Shown in pieces: positions 53,008-64,000 of a stretch of 64,000 nt of DNA. Within the stretch, counting starts at the first letter, position 1, and every line of letters starts with the position of its first letter. The stretch lies in NCBI GenBank assembly GCA_001986395.2, contig MQVO02000005.1:310001-374000 (forward strand), given 5' to 3'. A program made the translations under genes and the position numbers. The DNA is from Irpex lacteus (lineage: Eukaryota; Basidiomycota; Agaricomycetes; Polyporales; Irpicaceae). The notes beneath the pieces are model-generated. The model was given only the letters and a program-made list of their open reading frames with translations, had not been told where the DNA came from and ran no database searches.

Positions 53008-54511
53008 GTCGAATTGAAAGTGCGAGTAGTAAGCGGAAAGGCTTGTGAGGTGTTTGTGAGGACGATTTGTGAATGTTGACCACACAGCAATCTTCTGTAG
53101 TTTATATACTACTCAAAGGAATGCGGCCCCGATGGTCAAAGGCTACACTTCGCCGATAAGTGCCAACCATCCTTACGCACGTTCAGCTTCGTCTTGCGAC
53201 TTGCAGTGCAAGTCAATACCGGTCAGACCCAGAGAGGGGATAGAGGGCGCGGATGACCAGCAGCATTGCCTCGTAGGCGTGAAGACGCCGTGAACGGACC
53301 AAGAACTCAATAGCACTCATCGCTCTAGAGTCTGGCAAGCCATTGCGCTCTCGAAATGATCTAGTAGGCCCAGTCATTTCGCGTGTGCAAGCACTACAGT
53401 GAGGAGATGGTACCGCATTCCGGCCGCATGCGGAAACAAACGATACCTACGCTTTTGCCAGTGGTAAGAGCAGGAGGCACGCTGATCGATAAAAGCAGTT
53501 CGGACTTACCACGTTTAAGAAAGACAGAAGTAAGTGTCCTCGCACCTTGAAGAAAGCGAGCTCACAATGCTATTTGAGCACAACTCTCTGATCCAGCCTG
53601 GGCCGACAAAGAGGACGGAAAGATGCGTGTGCCCTACGTGCTTTTTGGCACGAGCTGCCTTGTCAAGATGATCCCTACTCAGAATCCAAAGATCCCGTGT
53701 AAAATACGTAAGTAAGGACGATCGCATGCTTTACCTTGAAACTTGGCATACTTTATAGAGGGCCGAGGCTGTTTATGGGCCCACATAGCCTGGTCGCAGA
53801 AGCGTTCTGGTAAGCCACCGAGACTTATAGCTCGCTCAAGGTGACGACGTCGGATGCATGATCGTGGAGAAGGTAGATTGAAAGCTCCTTGAGAAGATAC
53901 CAATGAGACCCGATAACCTGAGTTTGTGGCCCGATGCAAACCCGACGGCCATGCCCCGATATTGACCGAACGGAACCGAAAGCGGCTCGAGAGCCGGACA
54001 TCACTGGTTACGTCAGATTCATTGCAATGCCTGGGTAATTCGATTGGGTGTGGCCAGCTCAGGCATTGGGTACACGGTTGTACGGCGTATTCAGAGTAGC
54101 TCTAAGCTGGTTTGACAGGAGCCCACTCTTGCACTCAGGCGTTAGAGCACGATTTCCTGCCGTGCTAGTAGTGAACGCTTTGAGAAACCAGTTGCGAAAT
54201 AACGAGGCTGGCACGAGAGCATGTTGGAGTCGATGTGCGTGTTTCTTACAGGGATATCCGCAGGATAAAGCAGTAGACCTGATATAGGCACACCAAGGTC
54301 GCAACAATAAGGGTAATTCGACGTTCCGAGCCACCGCAATACGCCAAAACCAGCTGGGAGAAGCGACAAGGGGGCATAGTAGAAATCGGTCAAGTTTCCG
54401 GTATATTAGAACCTAAATTGGCGCAACAAGTATTGGTAGTCTAAATCTAGAAGAAGTCCATGTGATCCAATGCAGATGTAAGCAACGTGTTGATATGACA
54501 GACATAACAGC
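53008..54511. other. Intergenic region, 1.5 kb
   Basis: No gene, RNA or clear repeat supportable. All open frames are short and without motifs. Confidence 0.5.
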
Positions 54512-56651
54512 TCATGAGCAAATATAAGCAAGAATTATACCAAATATAGAGATAAACAGCGGTGCGATAGGAGACAGCAGAGAGGCTGCACTCATAGTGG
54601 CGGTAACGGTGACACGAGGAAGTATTTGTGTAGGAGTGGGGACTGTGTTGTTCTGGCCGTTCTGAGCGAGAGCGGCATCCGAGAGCTGAGCGAACCCAAC
54701 CGAGGGCGGATCTGAGGCACGAAATACAGTGTATACGTTTTTCTGCGAGAACGATCCACCATTGAGCTTAAGCTAGATTCATTATGTTTGTGAGACCACT
54801 TACTAGGAATGTATCTCCGATAACCCAAGAAGGATACAGACTCGAACTCGAGCTCTGAAGCTCGAAGAATGCGCCTACGCACGTATCGTTGGTCAACTTC
54901 ACTAGCTGAAAGTCCGCGGGGGAGATAGGCCATGAGGTGCCATTTACTCCAAACGACATGGAGACATGTACTTCAGTCGCGCAAGCTAGTCAACCGAACG
55001 TTAGCGAGTGTTCCATCATCTTATCGAGTTGTGACTCACGATAGGTGTAATAACCAGTAAGGTTTCCACTACCGGGAGAACTGCCTGGAATCGACGAGTA
55101 CAATAGGGCTATAGTATCCGCAGGCCCTCCGACCAACGTTGTGCCTGTGTCTACCGCGGCGATAGTCCCCGCCGATGAGATGTCGATGTCGGAACCTTGC
55201 ACGGTCACAGCTGCAAAGTTGGCCTTTAGTGCTTACACATACACGCCAAATCTAACTGACTCACAAGCGACATCCAGATTCCAGTAAGACGGAGTCCCAC
55301 TAACGTTTTGGTAATCGATTGTGCCTGTGTACAACGTATGGTTGATTGCGCCCATGGTGAAAGAGCCACCCTGCTCAACGCTGCGAGTATGCGAACCGTT
55401 GAGAAACCGTGTGAGGTGAAATGCCATCACAGGTTCGTCCAATGCACCAGGCTGGTCCATAAGGGACTGCCAAAATGGCTGCGCGCCAGAAGTGGCGATA
55501 CTTTGGAACCCGAGACCAAGGACTCCGGAGGTTGAGCCTTGCAATAGCTTGTTGGAGACCTCAGAGACGACACCTACAAATTACGTCGTTAATTTCGAAG
55601 ACTCTAGAGAGGTTGGGTTGGAATTCCATACCGAACACTTGATCCTGTACTTCAAAGCCAGAGAACCGGATTACGTCTTTCCCAAGTACACCGTCTGCGG
55701 ATCCACTACCGTAGCTGATCGAGAAGCTCTGGTTAAGAGGCACGAAAGAGGATGATCCTGTGCCATTTTTGGCAGGGAAGCGTGAAGAGCAAGTGGCACC
55801 CCGACAATCAGGTGCAAGATAATATCGCCATCAAGTAATCCACAAGATGTGGCGTCAGAGCGACACAAACCAATTGACCCATAGGTGTACACAGGACAAG
55901 TATCAAAGCAACGGCCATTGTATACATGCGGAGTTTATCCACCAAGATGCAAGATCGAGTTAACCGGGTAGTTGGCAGTTTGATGATGGATTTGCAACCC
56001 AGATGAGGCGTTTGATGCAAGGAGAAAGATAAGATTGACCTGGTGAGTCAAGCATAGTCATTAGAGGATAGGAACACTCACGATCGGAGTTGAAGACAGC
56101 TGTACCAGTAGGAACAGTATCGCCCGCAGTAGTTAGCCAAAGATCGCTGGCATAATTACTTAATTAGTTATAGCTCCAGAGGAGGAGTGGTACACATACG
56201 CCGAACCGGTATCCAGAATAACGTTATACGAGATAGCGGGAGTTCCGACAGAGATATAACCGAAGTAACTGAGACACCGATTGCAGTTCAGCCTCATATA
56301 GAGCACATGAATTCATGATGCTTACCTGGAATCCGCATTCTGGTTTGTTAATCTATGATGCATGTACGTCAAATTGAGTTTTAAGCCACAGGAATGATAA
56401 GATACCCACAGGTTCATGCCACTCGCCCTCTTCTGCGCGCCACCGAGAGACCGCAGTCCATACTTAGCTTCTAAAGTAAGTTTACTACTCTTGAGCCACG
56501 ATGGTATCTCCGAGGGGTCATACTCTTGGTGTGAGCGGCGTAAAAGAGGTATGGACAGCCCTGCACCACCATTATGAGGAAGAGAAGCCGAGGAACAAAC
56601 TTGAAGGATGCACAGGACCACGAGTGGCACACAAGGACGACACGCCAGCAT
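54512..56651 (-). CDS. Pepsin-type (A1) aspartic protease with probable GPI tail
   Basis: Nine exons (56651-56410, 56352-56326, 56268-56200, 56146-56082, 55757-55632, 55573-55265, 55210-55040, 54985-54804, 54742-54512) give 473 residues in consistent phase. A signal peptide (VPLVVLCILQVCSSASLP) and propeptide precede the enzyme. Both catalytic Asp motifs are present: ILDTGSADLWL and AAVDTGTTLVG. Also seen are FSISYGSGSADGVLGKD, GVLGLGFQS, and the C-lobe WVIGDTFLKNVYTVF. The C-terminus is Thr/Pro-rich then ends in a hydrophobic stretch (APLFISIFGIILAYIC), suggesting a GPI anchor like yapsins. Intron 4 (56081-55758) is 324 nt, far longer than the others; splicing across it gives FNSDRSSSFVPLNQSF, the expected continuation. 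Extracellular or cell-wall proteolysis is expected. Confidence 0.9.
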
Positions 56652-57422
56652 ATCCTAGAGCAGACCCAAGCTGCTCGCCTCCGCCGATGCTGTGTGGTAC
56701 AACAAATGTCAGCGACTTGAACATGAAGTCTGGGCAAGACGGGGAATTCTCTTACGAGTCGCGAAAGGACAGGAAACGTACAGAAACTCAAACCACAGCC
56801 TCTGTGGATAGCGACCTCGAAGTTGAGGTGAGAGAACGTCTCCTGCGCTCGGGCGAACATGTTGACTGTGGCCGGCGTGCCGTGTCCGTAATGGGCGTCG
56901 ATGAGTTCGTTTTGTCAGTTCCCCGACCAACAACGTTGCGTCAGCATGTCCACTGATAGTATCGGTATCGGCGGCGCGCCCGTGGTCGTCTTGGCTGCCA
57001 GTGAGCCGGCGAGCTTCACCTCTCAATAATGGCAGGTGTAGACCGATTGTTGCTCACAGTTACGAGGGCCATAGTATCAACGAGCGAAGAGTCACATAAC
57101 CGTACGCGTGAGGTCATACTGTAAGCTTAAGTTGTGGTGTGTCCTGACGAAGAGTGATATTGAATTGGTAAAATTACATGTACAGCTGTACGTCGGATCA
57201 CATCTATAGATCTGTCGAGTTCAATTTGGCCGAAAGTCAACATCCCAGCCAGCGCCGACTGTCCCGCCTTTCTGTGTACCGCTATAGAACCTGAGACATA
57301 TACTCGGTCCCTCGGATCGAGTCTCAGCCATGTATTCGCCATATACTCGATACACTCTAAGATTTAGTGTGGCATTAAGCAAAGTGATGATTACTTTACG
57401 AAAAGATCAACTATATCAGAAA
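56652..57422. other. Intergenic region, protease promoter and rhomboid 3' side
   Basis: No further gene seen; a plus-strand frame crossing the protease start is antisense. Confidence 0.45.
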
Positions 57423-59035
57423 TTACTTTTTGAATGCAGACCATTCAAGTTCAACCGCTTCGGGGTCGTCATCTGATTTTATGTGACCATCAACGAGCAT
57501 CAATAACACACGCAGTAGGTCCCAGCAGTCGCGGCCGATGTAGTAGTAAAGAAACCCGAAAAATGCGCCTCCCAAGTGGGCGTAGTGATCAAACCTAGGT
57601 GGATGTCATCGTCAGCCCGGAAGAAAACGGTGAGCCTTTGAAGAAACGGTACTCTTACACTTTAAGACCCCGAATAAGACCAAAGATGTCGAAGGCAACG
57701 CAGCCCCCTACAGCCCATCGAATCGGTATGGGAAATATTGGTAGGAAAACGATGTTTGCCACGGCTTGAGGATATGCGAGAGCTGTTAACACGAACCCCG
57801 CGTAGACGGCACCCGATATTCCTAACGACGGAAGAATGGTATTGGCCGCCTTCTGCGCGGCTGCTTTGGCATCCGCTGCCAAAGCCGCTGTCGCTTGCGA
57901 GGTCGAAGATACTGTAGTGCTTGCCCTGACGAGCCGTGGGAAGACCCATTTTGCGTTTGCAGTATGTGACACCAGACCTGAAAACAAGCCAGCTGTATGT
58001 ACGACATTAGATGCCGTATTTAGAGTAAGGGTCGTGTAGATCACGCACCTGAAACGAAAAACGCTAGGACATGCCAACTCGTGTCCGCCTCAAACAATAC
58101 ACCTTTCCACTCATCTCTTCCCTCTGTCTGAGCAAGGTAAAGAAACACGGTAGAACCTAGTAGGATGTATCAGCGCCCACTTCGATAAAGTAGAAAGACA
58201 AGCAATCGTACCACAAGCAGACAGGGCCAAGCTGTTGAAGGCTAGGTGCATGAAGCTTTGATGGCTACGAAGACATCAGCGGTGTGCAACAGAATTGAAC
58301 ATCACTCCATACCTGAACATACTCGTGAGCAATGTATACGACTTGCCCGACAGAGGGTCATGAACGAAGGCTTTACGCATGAACGGCATTGCTCTGGGCC
58401 ATTTCCACATAAGCCATGTCACAGAGCTTAGCCCGATCAGTCCCCATGCAACTCGTTTCCCCTCGTTCGAATTGAGTAGCGGCTGTACCGTCTGAACAAA
58501 CAACCAGGAGATATGGTGTTTGATCCTGAGAGGCCAGGATTGCAGCGTGTTCATAAGATCATCATAGGCGGTTTGCATGTCCTAAAGAGAACAATATATC
58601 AGAGGAAGATATGAAGGAAGCTGACAGACATACCTTCACAAACTTCGCCTTCTTCAATGACCTGAACTCTGCATTCGAGGGTGTAAACCCGAAGAGTAGC
58701 TTGCCTCTTTCCTTGGCGAATATCAACCACGGGTACGTATCCTGATTGGTCTTGTGGGCAGCGTATATAAAGAGCGTCGAGCTAGCAGCAATTGTGAACT
58801 ACTTCATAGAAGCTTGTTGAATTTGTGCCCCAGGGAAAGTTACGAGCAATAGAATCAGGCTTACCAGAACCTGGTTCCGTATGGACGGCTTTGAAATGCC
58901 CGCTCTGAATTGCTTTACTGGTTTGGCAGCCGCAACCCGCTCCCTGAACGTCGGTATTCGTGAGGATACATTTGACGGAATTCGAGGGAAGCGGCGAAAT
59001 GAGGACTGAGTGAAATAGCGTACACCCTGCAGCAT
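57423..59035 (-). CDS. PCP1: Mitochondrial rhomboid protease (Pcp1/PARL type)
   Basis: Seven exons (59035-58865, 58798-58634, 58581-58313, 58264-58212, 58156-58049, 57992-57659, 57594-57423) give 423 residues. The N-terminus is Arg/Ser/Phe-rich (FTQSSFRRFPRIPSNVSSR), as in a mitochondrial presequence. Rhomboid signatures: SHQSFMHLAFNSLAL, the active Ser in LGISGAVYAGF (GxSG, about residue 316) and the active His in FDHYAHLGGAFFGFLYYY (about residue 371). The extra N-terminal helix before the rhomboid core fits the PARL subfamily. Pcp1 cleaves inner-membrane proteins such as Mgm1 and Ccp1. The start is the ATG at 59035; longer frames upstream are in other phases. Confidence 0.92.
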
Positions 59036-59185
59036 CGCTGTCCAGCGTAAGGTGTCTTTGCCGAAACGCGTTTCGCTGCTCCGAGGAATAAGGCGCTTGA
59101 TAACCGCATCTACGCATTCCCCTTTGGGAGCTTATTTTCCCACGTATACGAGTTTACTCTCCGAGGTAAAGTTCTATGAGATATA
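59036..59185. other. Upstream region of the rhomboid gene
   Basis: The presumed promoter of the rhomboid gene, cut short by the transposon-like element. Confidence 0.4.
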
Positions 59186-59729
59186 GTGTTGTGTCGAGTC
59201 GAGTCCAACTCACCGAGTCAACTCGACTCGCGAGTTCGCCTAGCAAAACTCGGAAAACGAGTTGAGTTGAGTTTCACACTCGAGTCGACTCGCGAGTTGC
59301 TGATGGGACTGCATCCACTGTACCTGATTGGCCAGGACACAATTTCCCGTGATCCCGTTCGTTTCAGCCTGTCGACGTCAGTCCGCTTACATGACTACGC
59401 GCGTCTATACCGGTGAAAGCAGGCCGGCGCCAACGTGCAGCCAGTAAAACACTTTCGGAGGCTCATGCATACATGCCTCCGCCTTCACAGATCATTTTAC
59501 TAGAGGTTACAATGCAAATAATACTCTAGACACTCTTGGGTGAGAAATATTGATCTTTCAACCCTTCCGAATCGGTGAAAACGACTTTCCTCACACTGCA
59601 CGGGGAAATCCGAAGCTCGAGATGCAAACTCGCGAGTCGACTCGGCAACTCGACTCGGCTCAACTCGTGATGTCGAGTTTTTCCGAGTTGGATCGACTCG
59701 ACTCAACTCAACTCGACTCGACACAACAC
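59186..59729. mobile_element. Non-autonomous DNA transposon (MITE), 544 bp
   Basis: The outer 19 bp are perfect terminal inverted repeats: GTGTTGTGTCGAGTCGAGT at 59186-59204 and its reverse complement at 59711-59729. Imperfect inverted similarity continues inward for about 105 bp on each side, through shared AACTCGGAAAA and CGAGTCGACTCGCGAGTT blocks. A TA dinucleotide flanks each end (59184-59185 and 59730-59731), consistent with a TA target duplication. The ends are built largely from GAGTCGA-type subrepeats, and the 300-bp middle has no coding capacity. A Tc1/mariner-mobilised element is the likely class, from the TA duplication. Confidence 0.8.
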
Positions 59730-60032
59730 TAATGAGATACTGGAAACAAATCAGCTTTATCGAGGAATATTTCAGTACTGTTGTCCTGGTAGCTTCCCGC
59801 TTGATATTGTGATAAATGCCCATGCAACTAAGTACCCCTTCTCAACTCGGTGAGGCGCCTCCCATAAATGGTGTTTGTCGGGGAGATACTGATAGGCGCG
59901 GAAAGCGTGTTCTTCATTGACTCGGACTTGCATCGAAGCACCGAGCGTAAGGTACGAGCTGCGAAGGCAGAAAGAGGGCTCGAAGCGACATTTCTAACCA
60001 TTTATCTCTCAGCTAGGACTCATCGCATTGCC
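59730..60032. other. Upstream region of the methyltransferase gene
   Basis: The methyltransferase frame is open upstream to 59868, but no family sequence is seen before the ATG at 60033. Confidence 0.4.
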
Positions 60033-61433
60033 ATGTATTACTATCTGTCATTCCTCCGCCCCCCGCCATCGCAGGTTTCACTTGGTAGCTCCTTGACCAT
60101 AACCCCTCAGATCGCCAATGATTTGCGAACAGAACGCTACCACGACTCTCACGATATATACTACTCCTGGGCTCCTGAAAGCACGCCGAATCTGGCTTCC
60201 TCAACGCAACCACGCCAGATAACGCGGCCTGTAAAGCTCACGACTTGGAGAGAAAATAATGCTTACCGGGAGCTCGCTATACCGTCGCCACAAGGTATCA
60301 AGGAGGGTCAAAAATATCGCCTTGTATTGCTTGCTCAACCACAAGGGATGCCTCACGTTATTAACTTCGCAACGGAAGGGTCAATTCCGCTTCCAGTGAT
60401 GTCAATGCCAATTCTTTTCTCTTCACGGAGTCGAACCGCCGTTTCGAAGCAAGAGCAAGTAGAACGAATATATAGGCTGCCGACTAGTGCTCAGTCAGCT
60501 GCATTTCTCTCCATTATTGAACAGACATCGTTCGATCTGGATAAAGTAAGCACATTCAATTGTAATCAGTGGCCACAGCTCATGCGTGCTAGAAAGTATG
60601 GGATAGCGGGCTCGGTCTTAGTTCATGGCTCTCGGATATTATGTGTAAACCCGACGGAACTGAGACCCCTTCATTCCAAGAGGACCTCCGAAGCATGCTT
60701 ACCGCCAAGAAGTGCGATATCATAGAGCTAGGTAAATGCTTTCTAACTCGACGAACAATTTTCACGGAACTGAATGAATGTATAGGAGCTGGTACTGGCA
60801 TCGTCTCGTTGTCCCTAGGGTCTATACGCTCGGAGAGGGCAGGCCCCGAGTCCTCCGGAAGAATCATCACCACCGACCTTCGTAAGTACCTCCGTGTCTT
60901 CCTCAGTGCTGCATTAACGCTGATTTTTACTAGCCTCCGCGATGCCGCTGCTGGAACATAACATCTCGGCCAATGCTCGATACTTCTCCGCTATCCATAC
61001 TCGCCCGCAAGCTCTCGTGCTCGACTGGGATGACGAGCGTCTGCCCGCTGAAGTAGCTACCGTAAATGCGGGGTTCGACTTGATTGTGTGGGTGTTCATC
61101 ACAAATGTAGTAACTTGCACTAACATCGTCGTCAACTCCGTGTGGTCCAGTATGGCTGACGTGGCATACAACACCGCCTCGTTCGTATCGCTGATCCGCA
61201 CAATGGATCAGATCCTTTCTCTTGGCAGTACTTCTGGACGCTCCGAATCTCCTCTCGTGCTTTTGGGATACAAGGAGCGTGACGCTGCGGAGAGGTCTCT
61301 ATGGGACATGACGCGATCTATCGGCCTTCAACTTGAGAAGGTTGGTGAAAAGCCCGGTGCTGGCGGCTGCCCTGTCGAGATTTGGATGGGCCGACGCAGG
61401 AGCGCCTTCTCCAGCGCGGATGTATCAGGGTGA
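60033..61433 (+). CDS. METTL21-type protein lysine methyltransferase (Methyltransf_16)
   Basis: Five exons (60033-60545, 60593-60731, 60786-60881, 60934-61087, 61151-61433) give 394 residues. The N-terminus MYYYLSFLRPPPSQ and a ~170-residue leader precede the seven-beta-strand fold. Motifs: KVWDSGLGLSSWL, the SAM-binding IIELGAGTGIVSLSLG (about 214-229), TTDLPSAMPLLEHNI (acidic loop), VLDWDDERLP, and the DxxY-type motif DVAYN (about 304). This set is characteristic of the METTL21/EEF-KMT family that methylates lysines on elongation factors and chaperones. The substrate cannot be named. The short 47-nt intron 1 restores KVWDSG exactly. The start at 60033 is preferred over the in-frame 59868. 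Confidence 0.9.
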
Positions 61434-64000
61434 GTGGCAAAGAGGCTGCGGATTCCATGCTTACTGGGATCAATTCAAAAGCTTACTAACCTTGATTCAT
61501 CAGTGTAAAGGAGGATGGGTGTAATAGCCCGACGAACTTGAATCCCGACAAGTGACTCACAAGCGAACCATCAAATCCTTAGAGAGACATAGGTTCGAAG
61601 GTTAAACTGCGTGGAGAATGTGCCTGAATACTAGGATAGGGTCCGTTCGTTCCGTTTAGACCAACCTATGTTTACTACAAGTCTTCCATACGGTGTCTTC
61701 TCATACGGATCATTCGTTGCCTCAGTACCGAGAGTTGTAGTCCCCAGGAACCCGGCCAACATACACCTATGGAATGTCTCCCTCTATCAATTGAGGCATA
61801 TACCGGCAACTGCGTATCTTATCTCAATGCCGACTATGACCCCGCCACTCGGCCGTAGCGCAGTTCCAGCCTACTTAATCTCAAAGCCATCTTCCATTTC
61901 GTTAGAACATCAATACCAGTACTAGGGATATGTATGATGAACATTGTCATCGTGTTCTCAAAGATGCATTCATTTCAACCATGCGCTATGCGTACTCAGC
62001 CCTCTAGCAATCTTACTCATTGCACAACGTTATGAACATTCCATACGTAATGAAGCAGTCAAAAGGAAGGCATGAGCGCGTCTCAAGCCCCAGACCGGGC
62101 GAACGGAGTTAAGCGTTTAATTACCAGGACGTCCGGGTTTGGGAACATGGCGATGCAATACGATCAACAAAGCTTCTTCGAGGCTTGTACACACAGCCCC
62201 GGTGTACGGCGCGACTTATGAGAACACAGAACAGGCGTTTGCTGTCGACTGCAAGATGATCCACGATTGGGGTAGTTCTGGGAAGGAGAGGATGTATCGT
62301 TGTTAGACGAATAACCTCCTACTGATTTCGGAAGAGAAGTGGTGGTACATGACGGGTAAGAAGGTGTTTGGCCATTGACGACCTACATCGATGACAGAAC
62401 CCGCCGGGATTCTAAATCAAGATCCTAGTCGTCATCGAAAAACGGATCTGCACAAACTTACACACACCCGGTGACATCCCATGGATGCTTTTGATCAGTG
62501 TATTTCGTATCGTTATCCAGGGCGATTCAGCGCTATCATCGCCATCTGTCTTAAGGGCAATTCGGAGCTCGTATTTGGGGTCTTGAATCACTTTCCTCAT
62601 CCGAGCCGGGAGCCTCGAGGTGGGAGACCGTAAGGTGATAGCATCGCAGCCCTCCATTACTGGAGGAGGCGCAGAGCGAGTTGACGATTCACTCTTGAAG
62701 TAGAAACCGCCATTGGCGGGTGATATCTGTTCTGGAGACAGACACTGCATGGCATCCTAAGGTCGAGTTCGCCCCATATGTGTCGGAGAGGCACCTGAGA
62801 GGTAGAGGTTATGTCTCCGCCCTGATAGACGTTCCAATTCGACGCTGTGCAAGTGGTACGCCGGACGGTGTTTAGCTACAGTGTGGTATATGCACTGCTA
62901 GCAGAGTATGGTCGCCACTGGAGGAGCGCTGCATGAGGTATATGAGCACGAGCCGTGTTGCTGGGTATGTCCAACAACCTACGTACTTCAAGCCTTCCAC
63001 AAGCAGCACCTCCTCTCTCAGCATGTGTTCAACTATCGTTCCTGTCGTCAAACACACCTGTGGCCACGAGATGCCTTCGACCCAGCGATCTCGGGAGCTG
63101 GTAAGAGCAAGTTTTCGACCACTACTAAGATATCACTCACATTTCCTAGATTGACTGCCACCGGCAGAATTGCCGATTGAGCAAGGCTCATTCCCGGACT
63201 CCGCATGACTGTACGGCTCATGGATGCCAGACGAGGTGGGTTCAGCGGCAAGCCTGAGTCATCCTCAGTACAAAGCATTGATATGTTTGCGATAGCCCTG
63301 GTCCCGAGCAGCGTATTGTCGTGGATAAAGCGCGAACGCCTTGCCCTCGCTGCCATTAACCGCGAGGATGTGAATTCTGCCTGACGGATTATACTATCAG
63401 TAATAGTGAATAATCAGATGGACAAGTCATGGACACGCACTGTAGCATACCAGCCGTGTAGTTGCAGCATCAGTCTTACCCGTACTTTACGCCACCTAGC
63501 TATAGTCGTCTCTACTTCGTATTAGCATCCTTTCTACCTCTCTGTTTCGGTACTTACTTCTATACTCCATTTAATCTGCACACACCTTTGATATATATGC
63601 CTTTATCATGCTAAATATGACACAGAATTCGCGGATCGATCTGTTAATTCGACTGGTGACGCCTCAATGAGAGAGGGGCTGGCTTCCAAGCAATAGCTAC
63701 CTCGCGATCAAGTTGACAGAGCGTTCAAGAGTATCCTAGATATTCTGAATGAGTAAGGATGTCACCAGCGGTTTTGAAAGGGATTGCACTCACTCAGGCC
63801 GTTGGTACCGGAATTTTCGACATGTGACATAATGAATCTAGACGGAGTCCTTGAGCGATATCCCAGAATATCCCTTATAGCTGAACATGAACGACGTTCA
63901 AAGATACGGCACTTCGAACGTATGTGCAGGTCCAACTTGAAGCTGTACATTCTCATAGACGCCCGTCCCTCCTCCCACGAGTGTCACGCGCGTCTAATAA
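61434..64000. other. Gene-poor terminal region
   Basis: No gene I can support. Minus-strand frames at 62412-62750, 62872-63057 and 63048-63356 have mildly protein-like composition but no recognised family and no joined model, so they may be relics or exons of a gene continuing past the window. Confidence 0.45.

Noticed and set aside
62412..63356. A possible minus-strand gene built from three small frames
   Set aside because: The frames cannot be joined with consistent splice phases, and none matches a family I recognise.

Overview
The window is nuclear DNA of a filamentous basidiomycete, most likely a mushroom-forming agaricomycete. Genes are cut by many short introns, mostly 46-80 nt, with GTACGT, GTGCGT or GTAAGT donors. 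Histones H4 and H3 form a divergent pair with three introns each. Several families typical of agaricomycetes appear as local paralogue sets: TPR-CHAT proteins, F-box-like proteins, GH47 mannosidases and an orphan multi-pass membrane protein. All exon structures were assembled by hand from splice signals, reading-frame continuity and family motifs. No transcript or database evidence was available.

0-21 kb: three TPR-CHAT genes, all on the minus strand (8-3323, 3940-7470, 16884-20725). Each has a tandem array of about 45-residue repeats followed by a CHAT protease-like domain with an intact His/Cys pair. Between them lie a decayed F-box-like gene (8979-9790), an eight-exon PAQR/haemolysin-III receptor gene (10031-11818, minus), a fragment of a membrane-protein gene (12480-12791) and a five-exon ZIP metal transporter (13843-15469, plus).

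21-31 kb: mostly housekeeping genes. These are a 12-exon F-BAR/RhoGAP protein of the Rgd1 type (21920-24597), an F-box protein (25541-26795, minus) with a 10-bp minisatellite just upstream, histone H4 (27577-28049, minus), histone H3 (28398-29003, plus) with an unusually long tail, and a mitochondrially targeted helical protein (29488-30974).

31-53 kb: an orphan membrane glycoprotein (31928-34164) is followed by an alpha-mannosidase neighbourhood. It contains three GH47 genes (34814-37112, 44268-46575, 49669-51959), one secreted GH92 gene (40160-43282) and glycerol kinase (47178-49353). A tail-to-tail pair of F-box-like genes (37478-38540 plus, 38829-39847 minus) sits inside it. A small secreted protein gene (52417-53007, minus) closes the block.

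53-64 kb: a pepsin-type aspartic protease with a probable GPI tail (54512-56651, minus), a mitochondrial rhomboid protease (57423-59035, minus), a 544-bp non-autonomous DNA transposon (59186-59729), and a METTL21-type methyltransferase (60033-61433, plus). The last 2.6 kb has no gene I can support.

The strongest candidates for follow-up are the TPR-CHAT cluster as a possible fungal defence or cell-death protease set, and the clustered GH47/GH92 mannosidases as a possible mannan or N-glycan trimming module. Neither is proven by sequence alone.
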